Positions 15,456 through 23,000 of a stretch of 35,307 bases of DNA are shown one piece after another. The stretch is from an uncultured Alistipes sp. (GTDB lineage: Bacteria; Bacteroidota; Bacteroidia; Bacteroidales; Rikenellaceae), in NCBI GenBank assembly GCA_959604655.1, contig CAUHCL010000011.1:1-35307 (forward strand). The letters are read 5' to 3'. The notes under the pieces are model-generated. The model was not told the DNA's origin, did not search any database, and saw nothing but the letters and a program-made list of their open reading frames with translations. Position 1 is the stretch's first letter; each line of letters starts with the position of its first letter. The translations under genes and the position numbers were made by a program.

Positions 15456-17489
15456 ATGGACACCACCCCGAAAAGACTCCGAATGATCGAGCGCGACGAA
15501 TGGCTTCGGCCCGTGGCCGACCGCATAGAGGATCGCCATGCGCGCTATCTCGCCCGCATGAAGGCCATAACCGAGCAGGCGGGATCGATAGTCGATTATG
15601 CCAACGGTTACCATTACTTCGGGTGGCAGCGCGACGAGGAACTGAGCGGCTGGTGGTTCCGCGAATGGCTGCCCGAGGCGGTCGACGTCTACATCTTCGG
15701 CGACTTCAACTCGTGGCAGCGCACGCAGCTGCGTCTCGACAAGGGCGAGGGCGGCGTGTGGAGCGCATTTTTTCCCGACGCGATGTACGGGCATCTGCTC
15801 ACCCACGGTTCGCTCTACAAGCTCCACATACACGGCGCCAATGGCTGGCACGACCGCATACCCGCCTACGCCGCGCGCGTGGTGCAGGACGAGCAGACCA
15901 AGAATTTCACGGCACAGTTTTGGGCGCCCGAGCCTTACGAGTGGCGATGCGAGTCGTTCGACGCGGCTTCGGTTGGCGACCTGCTCATATACGAGGCCCA
16001 CACGGGCATGGCGCAGGAGCGGGAGGGCGTCGGCACGTACAACGAGTTTACCGATCTGGTTCTGCCTCGCATAAAGCAGGCGGGATACAACACCGTGCAG
16101 CTCATGGCCGTGGCCGAACACCCCTATTACGGATCGTTCGGGTACCACGTGTCGAACTTCTTCGCACCCTCGTCGCGCTTCGGCACGCCCGAAGAGCTGA
16201 AAAGACTTATCGACACGGCCCACTCGCTCGGCATGGCCGTCATAATGGATCTGGTGCACGCCCACTACGTGAAGAACATCAACGAGGGCATCGACTGCCT
16301 GGACGGCTCGGATCACCACTACTCGAAAGCGGGCGCGGCGGGCTACCAGCCCTACTGGGATTCGCGGATATTCGATTACGGCAAGGGCGGAGTGGAGCAT
16401 TTCCTGCTCTCGAACGTGAAGTACTGGCTGGACGAATTCCGTTTCGACGGGTTCCGTTTCGACGGCGTAACATCGATGATATACCATCATCACGGATACG
16501 TGGATTTCGACTGCCGCGAGAAATTCTTCGACGACGGGGTCGATCTCGACGCCATGACCTACCTCGCGCTGGCCAATCGGCTCGTACACGACTTCCGCCC
16601 CTCGGCCGTCACCATAGCCGAAGAGGTGAGCGGCATGCCGGGCATCTGCATACCCATCGACGACGGAGGCACGGGGTTCGATTACCGACTCGGAATGGCC
16701 ATACCCGATTTCTGGATAAAGATGCTCAAGGATATTCCCGACGAGAAGTGGAACATATGGGAGATATGGAACGTGCTCACCGACCGTCTGCCCGAAGTGA
16801 AGACAGTGGCCTACGCCGAGTCGCACGACCAGGCGCTGGTGGGTGACAAAACCATAGCGTTCCGCCTGATGGACAAGGCCATGTACGACTCGATGGACCG
16901 CGGGAGCGTGAGTCTGGTCGTCGACCGCGGCATGGCGCTGCACAAGATGATACGTCTGGTCACCATAGCCGCGGGGGGCGATGCCTATCTCGATTTCATG
17001 GGCAACGAGTTCGGCCACCCCGAGTGGATCGATTTCCCGCGCGAAGGGAACGGCTGGTCCTACGCCCACGCGCGGCGGCAGTGGTCGTTACGCGACGACG
17101 AGACGTTGCGTTATTCGTTTTTAGCCGATTTCGACCGCGAGATGCTGCGTCTGGTACGCGAACACAAAGTTCTTTCGGACGGGTATCCCTACAACCTGCA
17201 CATGGACGAGAACAACAAGACCATGGTGTTTTCGCATCGCGATCTCCTGTTCGTGTTCAACTGGCACCCCGCCGCGTCGATCCCCGACTACGAGCTGCCA
17301 GTACGCGAGGCGGGCAAATACGTGCTCGTGCTCAGCACCGACGAGGAACGTTTCGGCGGGCTCGGGCGTCAGCGCACCGACGACGAGCACTTCTCGTACC
17401 CCGTAGAATCCCCCGACGGTACCATACGCCCGCATATACGGATATACAACACCTCGCGCACGGCGGCGGTGTTCCGCAGGTATGAATAA
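15456..17489 (+). CDS. glgB: 1,4-alpha-glucan branching enzyme, eukaryote-type (GH13_8)
   Basis: The enzyme cuts alpha-1,4-glucan and re-attaches the piece by an alpha-1,6 bond, branching glycogen in the cytosol. The 677-residue chain has an N-terminal CBM48 domain (VYIFGDFNSW at 78-87), a GH13 barrel and a C-terminal beta domain. Barrel motifs are LIYEAHTGMAQ (177-187), VIMDLVHAH (262-270), GFRFDGVTSM (332-341; nucleophile Asp336), IAEEVSGMP (387-395; acid Glu389) and AESHDQALVG (454-463; Asp458). The sequences GFRFDGVTSMIYHHHG and AEEVSGMP are of the eukaryotic branching-enzyme type, not the E. coli GlgB type. The frame is open back to 15411, but ATG 15456 gives the natural N-terminus and fits the promoter. 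A family A repeat starts eight bases after the stop. Confidence 0.94.
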   Translation: MDTTPKRLRMIERDEWLRPVADRIEDRHARYLARMKAITEQAGSIVDYANGYHYFGWQRDEELSGWWFREWLPEAVDVYIFGDFNSWQRTQLRLDKGEGGVWSAFFPDAMYGHLLTHGSLYKLHIHGANGWHDRIPAYAARVVQDEQTKNFTAQFWAPEPYEWRCESFDAASVGDLLIYEAHTGMAQEREGVGTYNEFTDLVLPRIKQAGYNTVQLMAVAEHPYYGSFGYHVSNFFAPSSRFGTPEELKRLIDTAHSLGMAVIMDLVHAHYVKNINEGIDCLDGSDHHYSKAGAAGYQPYWDSRIFDYGKGGVEHFLLSNVKYWLDEFRFDGFRFDGVTSMIYHHHGYVDFDCREKFFDDGVDLDAMTYLALANRLVHDFRPSAVTIAEEVSGMPGICIPIDDGGTGFDYRLGMAIPDFWIKMLKDIPDEKWNIWEIWNVLTDRLPEVKTVAYAESHDQALVGDKTIAFRLMDKAMYDSMDRGSVSLVVDRGMALHKMIRLVTIAAGGDAYLDFMGNEFGHPEWIDFPREGNGWSYAHARRQWSLRDDETLRYSFLADFDREMLRLVREHKVLSDGYPYNLHMDENNKTMVFSHRDLLFVFNWHPAASIPDYELPVREAGKYVLVLSTDEERFGGLGRQRTDDEHFSYPVESPDGTIRPHIRIYNTSRTAAVFRRYE

Positions 17490-17497
17490 ACAGGCAT

Positions 17498-17593
17498 GTT
17501 CGCCGACAGCGGAGGACGCAAGCGAGCCTTACGGCGAGTTGCAGTCCGCCGCGCGGGGTGGCGGCGAACTGCCGACATCGCGACGCGATGTCG
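17498..17593 (+). repeat. Two-hairpin 3'-adjacent repeat, family A, copy 2
   Basis: GTTCGCCG (17498-17505) opens the element. Hairpin A (17541-17572) has the same twelve-position stem as copy 1, and hairpin B (17573-17593) pairs CGACATCGCG with CGCGATGTCG around a single A. Relative to copy 1, a T-A stem pair is replaced by C-G, a compensatory change. Confidence 0.75.
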
Positions 17594-17601
17594 ATAATAT
17601 G

Positions 17602-17640
17602 ATTATCCCGCCATTCGGAGCGTCCGAATGACGGGATAAT
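17602..17640. terminator. Long hairpin between converging glgB and DUF1573 genes, probable bidirectional terminator
   Basis: ATTATCCCG and CATTCGGA (17602-17619) pair with TCCGAATG and CGGGATAAT (17623-17640), interrupted by a single C-A mismatch, with a three-base loop. There is no long T-run on either side. The AT-rich stem base and the position between convergent genes suggest termination for both. Confidence 0.6.
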
Positions 17641-17662
17641 ACATTAATAATACTTCACCACC

Positions 17663-18145
17663 CTACTGCTTACGCTTGCGCGAGGTCTTGTCGTCTATCG
17701 AATTGCCCTGAATGGTTATCAGGCGCACGTCGTCCGACACGTTGGTGTAGATCTGTATGACGCGATGGAATATCCCCGCCTCGATCTTGTTAGGCTCGTA
17801 TTTGATCTTTATCACGGCCGACTCGCCCGGGAGCACGGGTTTGCGCGAATAGGTCACGGTAAGGCACGAACACGACTTGGTGATCTTCTTGATTACCAGA
17901 GGGGCGTCCCCGTCGTTGACGAAGCGGAACTCCTTTATCAGATCGCCGCCGTGACGCGCCACATCGCCGAAGTCGTGCGACGTGCGCTCGAAAGTCATGC
18001 GCGGGCCGCTCTTCTCCTGCCCGCCGCCATCGTGCGATTCCCGTCGCACCTTGGCTGACGCTACACCCGCACCGCCCGAGACACGGCCGTAAGCCGACGC
18101 CACGGTCGCCGACAGAAGAATCATGCAACATATCAATCGTCTCAT
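17663..18145 (-). CDS. DUF1573-family exported protein
   Basis: This small secreted protein has a signal peptide (MRRLICCMILLSATVASA) followed by a DUF1573 Ig-like beta-sandwich: FERTSHDFGDV, FRFVNDGDAPLVIKKITKSCSC and LPGESAVIKIKYEPNK are the standard family signatures. Its molecular role is unknown; many Bacteroidetes DUF1573 proteins are exported and some are lipoproteins. The frame extends to a TTG at 18160 that overlaps the tonB stop, but ATG at 18145, 11 bases after that stop, gives a cleaner signal peptide. It is the last gene of the tamB-exbB-exbD-tonB series. A linker rich in Gly, Ser and His (about 26-48) separates signal and domain. The C-terminus is basic (KTSRKRKQ). Confidence 0.87.
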   Translation of the reverse strand: MRRLICCMILLSATVASAYGRVSGGAGVASAKVRRESHDGGGQEKSGPRMTFERTSHDFGDVARHGGDLIKEFRFVNDGDAPLVIKKITKSCSCLTVTYSRKPVLPGESAVIKIKYEPNKIEAGIFHRVIQIYTNVSDDVRLITIQGNSIDDKTSRKRKQ

Positions 18146-18156
18146 AGGCGGTCGGA

Positions 18157-18840
18157 TCAATTGAGTCGGAAATTATAGGTTATCGTTCCGCCCTGCACGA
18201 AGCTGCGGCTCTCGGTGAAACGCGCCCGCTTGGCGGCATCTATGGCAGCCGCTATCAACGCCGCATCCGACGAGGTGGAGCCTTTGGGCTCGTATGCCGC
18301 GCTGGTCACCTTGCCGTGCTGGTCCACAGCCACGCGTATCACGATCTTTCCGCTCGTATTGCCCGGGTAGGAGGGCACGGGCAGGCTGCCCACCAGACCG
18401 CGGCCGCGCAGGCCCTCGTCCAGCTGGTCGTTGCCGACAGGGTTCAGGCCGCCGCCGTTGCCGCTCGCGAGGTTCTCGTCGCCCTCGCGCGCATAGGGAT
18501 TGCCGATGTCCTCGGGTTCGTCCGCACCGCCCTTGTTGCTGTGGAATATGGCGCGGCTGTTCACCGTCTGCGTCTTTTCGTCGGTGCCCGTGACCTGCTG
18601 CGAGTTTTCCCTGACGGTGGATACATTCTCGTGGCGCGGCGAATGCGTGCTCACCGCGGGGCGCGGTCGGGGACGCGGACGCTCCTCCTCGATAATGATC
18701 TCCATCATCGCGGGAGGCTCCGTCACCTCGACCCGAATGTAGACCAGCAGCAGCAAGGCCGCGACGACTACCGTATATATAGCTGCGGCGACACCTCCGT
18801 AAAGTTTCGGTCGGTCGTCATTTTCATCGTAGTAATTCAT
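18157..18840 (-). CDS. TonB-family energy transducer
   Basis: TonB/TolA-type proteins transmit inner-membrane proton-motive force to outer-membrane partners. The 227-residue chain has a short cytoplasmic N-terminus, one membrane anchor (about 14-35, GVAAAIYTVVVAALLLLVYI), a Pro/Arg-rich stretch (EERPRPRPRPAV), a long charged low-complexity spacer, and a C-terminal TonB fold (about 150-227: VPSYPGNTSGKIVIRVAVDQHG and following, ending TITYNFRLN). The motif (G)K(I)xxxVxVdxxGxVxxa fits the Bacteroidetes energy-transducer family. It lies just downstream of exbD and exbB, so it very probably works with them. Whether the outer-membrane target is a SusC receptor or the TamB machinery is open. Residues 10-35 would form the ExbB contact. 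Confidence 0.9.
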   Translation of the reverse strand: MNYYDENDDRPKLYGGVAAAIYTVVVAALLLLVYIRVEVTEPPAMMEIIIEEERPRPRPRPAVSTHSPRHENVSTVRENSQQVTGTDEKTQTVNSRAIFHSNKGGADEPEDIGNPYAREGDENLASGNGGGLNPVGNDQLDEGLRGRGLVGSLPVPSYPGNTSGKIVIRVAVDQHGKVTSAAYEPKGSTSSDAALIAAAIDAAKRARFTESRSFVQGGTITYNFRLN

Positions 18841-18912
18841 AATCTCAAAAAGTTTGGATTACCCGATCCGTTCGAAACGGTTCGCGCAAAAGTCCCGAAG
18901 CCGCCCGCCCAT

Positions 18913-19317
18913 CTAAGGCTGGGTGGCCGCTATGAGTTTGTAGCCGTTGTCCTTGGCGATGTTCATCACCTGAACGATCTCGTCCCACTGCACCGTCTTG
19001 TCGGCATGGAGCGACACGGTGGGTTCCTCCTGACCTTCGAGACGCTTTTTCAAAGCGCGGTCGACGCCCTCGCGCGACCCCACGTTCTCCAGCTCGACGT
19101 AGTAGATGTAGCGTCCCGCACCCGCATCCTTGATCGACACCGTGGTAACCGCCTTGTCCTTCAACTGGTTCGCGCTCTTGGGCAGCATCAGTTTCACGGC
19201 ATTGGGGTTAATCAGCGTGGTGGCTATGATCATGAATATGAGCAGCAGGAACATCAGGTCGGTCATCGACGATGCCGAGAAGGACTGGTTGACCTTCGAT
19301 CCTCGTTTTATTGCCAT
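18913..19317 (-). CDS. ExbD/TolR-family biopolymer transport protein
   Basis: ExbD forms the proton-conducting core with ExbB and activates TonB. The protein is 134 residues, a normal size. A cytoplasmic basic N-terminus (MAIKRGSKVN) is followed by a single transmembrane helix (about 18-38, MTDLMFLLLIFMIIATTLI). The helix carries Asp20 in the place of the conserved proton-carrying aspartate. The periplasmic domain ends in VSLHADKTVQWDEIVQVM, the family's strand-helix ending. It starts six bases after exbB. Bacteroidetes often encode two exbD paralogues together; only one is present here. Confidence 0.93.
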   Translation of the reverse strand: MAIKRGSKVNQSFSASSMTDLMFLLLIFMIIATTLINPNAVKLMLPKSANQLKDKAVTTVSIKDAGAGRYIYYVELENVGSREGVDRALKKRLEGQEEPTVSLHADKTVQWDEIVQVMNIAKDNGYKLIAATQP

Positions 19318-19323
19318 GACTGC

Positions 19324-20022
19324 CTATTTTACGGGTTGGTTCAGAATATCCATGAATGCTATCGAATTGGCCTCCATCTGGAACACCAGCTTCTCGATGC
19401 GGGCCACGAGATAGTTGTAGCCGAAATAGGCGGGGATGCCGACCACCAGACCTGCTACCGTCGTGACCATGGCCACATACATACCGCCCGAAAGCAGCGA
19501 CATGTCGACCGTACCGCCTGCCGCGGCCATGTCCATGAAGGTCTGCACCATACCGATAACCGTACCGAGGAAACCGATCATGGGCGCACCGCCCGCGATG
19601 GTGGCGAGAAACGGCAGACCGTTCTCCAGCTTCGACACTTCGAGGTTGGCGACGTTCTCTATGGCCGACTGTATGTCGCTCATGGGACGGCCTATGCGCT
19701 CGATGCCCTTCTCGACCATGCGGGCGATGGGGGTGTTGGTCTTGCGGCACAGATCGATGGCGGCGCGGATCTTGCCGTCCGAAATGTAGTCGCGGATGCG
19801 GTTCATGAAGTTCATGTCGAGCACCGATGCCTTACGTATAGCCATGTAGCGCTCCACGAAGATGAACACCGTGACGCCGCCCAGAATGAGCAGCGGCCAC
19901 ATGAGCCATCCGCCCTTGGTGAAGAGTTCCCAGAGTCCCATGCGGGTCACCTCGCTGTTGGCCGCCGCTGCGGCTTCGCCTGCCGATGCTGCCGCTTCGG
20001 CAGCCTGAAGAAAATCAATCAT
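19324..20022 (-). CDS. ExbB/TolQ/MotA-family proton channel protein
   Basis: This is the pentameric scaffold around ExbD that converts proton flow into movement of TonB. The 232-residue chain has an Ala-rich N-terminal segment, a first membrane helix (about 38-57, GGWLMWPLLILGGVTVFIFV), a cytoplasmic loop (VERYMAIRKASVLD to LEVSKLENGLPFLATIAGG), and two further helices (APMIGFLGTVIGMVQTF and GMYVAMVTTVAGLVVGIPAYFGY). LGTVxGM and TTxxGLxVxIPA are the diagnostic motifs of TM2 and TM3. It lies 26 bases after tamB and six bases before exbD on the same strand, so it is probably co-transcribed with both. Confidence 0.94.
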   Translation of the reverse strand: MIDFLQAAEAAASAGEAAAAANSEVTRMGLWELFTKGGWLMWPLLILGGVTVFIFVERYMAIRKASVLDMNFMNRIRDYISDGKIRAAIDLCRKTNTPIARMVEKGIERIGRPMSDIQSAIENVANLEVSKLENGLPFLATIAGGAPMIGFLGTVIGMVQTFMDMAAAGGTVDMSLLSGGMYVAMVTTVAGLVVGIPAYFGYNYLVARIEKLVFQMEANSIAFMDILNQPVK

Positions 20023-20048
20023 AGTTTTTTTCTTTAATTATTTAAGTT

Positions 20049-23000
20049 TTATTTATGTTCCTCGATTCGCGACGTCACATGGGTCGAGTCGGAGCCGACA
20101 CGCAACGAGTCGGCTCCCCGACCGTCCGTGCGGTGCGGCTGCCTACGGCGGCGCGTCCTGTCCGCCTCCGAGGCCGCGCGGTCGATGCTGTCGCGCCTCT
20201 GCAACTCGGCATCCGCGGCCGACTCCGCCTCCCTCTCGCGCTGCTCGCGGCGGCGCTTGCTCATGAAACGCTCCTTCACGCGGCGTTTCAGATCGGACCA
20301 GTTGTCGAAATCCTCCTTATAATATATTCCTATGCCCGTCTCCTGCAAACCCTGGTTCTCGTCGAAGCGGTCGATGGTCTGCGTGAATCCGCGCAGTTTC
20401 AAATTGCCGTTGCGGTCGATAAGCCACGTGATATACGCCTCGCCCAAGAAGTTCGACATATTGCCATTGGCCGCCATCTTGTTATCCACCAGATAGTTTC
20501 CCTCCAGCTCGACCAGCAGGCGGTCGTTCACCAGACTCTTCGAGAAGCCGAAGTCGATCTCGTCGCTCGTAAGCTCCGACCGCGGGCGGTAACGCAGCAC
20601 TATATTGTAATCGTCGCTCGAAAGCCAGTTGCTCAGCTGGTTGGACAGCAGCTCGAAGCCCGTCGTGGCCGAGGCATTGGCGCCGATGTTGGACGACGTG
20701 GACGAATCGGAGTAGAAACTGCCGCTCACCAGCAGATACATGAACTGCGTGGCTATCGACTGCTGGTTGTTGAGCAGGTTGGCCACGGCATTGCGGATCT
20801 CCGAATCGGCGTTAGGCACCTTTATGTCGAACGTGACCGTCGGATTGGTCAGGCGGTCCGAGAGGTTGATGATGCACTCCACAGGCACGGCGCGGGTGAT
20901 GTTGTCGAGCGTGGTCGACGACAGCAGCGGTTGCAGCGACGCCTTCAGCTTGTAGACCGCATTGATGTTCAGACGCGCGTCCATCGGCTCGCCGACCCAC
21001 TGGATGGTCGATCCGCTCTCGATGATGAAGCGCTTGTTGATTATGTTCTGCAACGTGAACAGATAGCTGCCCTCGGTGATGGTGTAGTCGCCGTACATGT
21101 CGAAGATGTTGGCCCGCGGCACGATCTTCAGGTTCAGCGTACCGTCGCCGCGCACCTTGATTATGTCGCCCACGGTGGGGTCGATGACCAGCTGCACCTC
21201 GGCGTTGGGGTTGGCCGTAAGTTCGATATTGATGTTCATCATGCTCGCGCTCTCGGGCACGCCGCGGTTGCGGCGCTCGAACATCATCTTCTTGCGGAGC
21301 AGGTAGTTGGTGGAATCGACACGCATGCCGGGCTTCTCGAATATCACGAAGTCGGCGTTCGAGGCGTCGCTCTTGCCCGACAGCGGCATGAAGAACTGCG
21401 AATTGCCCTCGGTGGATGCCACTATGTCGAGCGTGGTGCCCTTCTTGCTGCCGCGCACCGTAGCCACGCCCGAAGCATACACCTTGCCGTAGAACAGATC
21501 GTTGTCGCGCTCGGTGGTGTTGAGCACGATCATGCGGCGCGGCACCAGACGCATCTCGTAGGCGATGTTGGACAGGTGCTCCAGACTGAGGTCCATGGTG
21601 AGCAGCCCGCTGTTGCCCTCCGAATCGTACACGCGGGCGTTGGATGCCTTGAGGTGATTCTTCTCGACCCTGATTTTCGCCTCGGGCACGGTATAGCGCG
21701 CACGCGTGAAATCGACCGTGGTACCCAGCCCCGTCACATCGATGGAGCCGCTCAACTCGGCATTGCGGTCCTGTCCCATGATCTCCAGCGAAGCAGATGC
21801 CTTGCCCTCGGTGTCGGAAACCACCCCTGAAAGGATGGGATCGAGCAACGACATGGGCAGATTGTCGATCTTTGCCTCGGCGTAGTAGCGGCGAGACACG
21901 GGAGCGTAATATCCGCGCACTATGTCGGCACCCGTACCGAGGTTGCGGATCATCACTCGCGCCCGCTGCTGCTCGAAATCCCAGTGCGAATCGATGCACA
22001 GCGGGGCCACGCGAATGCCGTTCACCCTCAGGCTGTCGAGATCGATATCGGCCGTCAGCTCGCCGCGGTTAAGCGCCGCCTTCATGGAAGCCTCGCCGTT
22101 GCCGTATCCGTCGACGGAGTATCCCATTCGCGTGGCGAATCCCATGAACGGCGCGAGGTTGAAATTGCGCATGCGCACGGTAAGCGAATCGGTGCGGCTG
22201 CGCGACGCCACGCCGTAGACATTCAGCATCTCGCCGTCGCTGCGGACCGTGAAGTCGCGGATCTCGATACGGGCCGTGTCGATCGTTATTCGGTCGGAGG
22301 TTATGCGCCAGTCCTTGCGGCCCTGCGTTATGGTGGTCGGGAATATGTTCATCGCCACGCGGCGCATGCCGTTCTCGGGGTCGCGCAATATCTCGGCCGA
22401 GAGCCCTATGACGCCCGAAAGCGAATCGGCCGTGTCGGAGAATCCCGCCGACAGCGTTACGCGGTTGTTCTTCGCGCCGCCCATCACCGACAGCTGCGGC
22501 ATGTGGAACGCCCCCGCATAGAAATCCTCCGAACTGAGGTACATGGCCAGCGAATCGCCCTGGTTGGTGACATTGAGATTCAATTTCGTGGCCAGCACGT
22601 TGTTGCGCTCCAGATAATCGGACTCGGCGCGCAGCAGAATGCGGTTGGCGGCGGGATTGAGCACGAAATTGAATTTCGAGTCCCGCGCCAGTTGCAGGCC
22701 GTCGGATATGGCGTCGAGCAGCGGATCGACATTCTTGACCGTAACCGACAGAGCCGAATAGCCGTCGCTGCCGCCGCCCTCGTAGTCGGGCGCCGCGGCA
22801 TCCGAGATCCCGGGCAGATACTTGCGCATCGACGCACCGAGATACTTCACCAGCTCGGCGTAGCTCGTAGGCCCCGTGAAGGCGGCATCGGCAAAATCGG
22901 AGGTGAAGTTAAGCGACCGCTTGCCCCCCGAGCTGCGCGCCGACAACTTCATCTCGCCGCTGCGCAGAGTGTCGATATTGTAGATATAGCGGCCGTTGTC

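Noticed and set aside
17490..17662. Possible small gene between glgB and DUF1573
   Set aside because: The sequence is fully explained by the family A repeat and a long hairpin; no open frame with a plausible start remains.
18841..18912. Small inverted repeat (CCGTTCGAAACGG) between exbD and tonB as a terminator
   Set aside because: The five-pair stem is too short and no T-run follows; the genes around it form one functional series.
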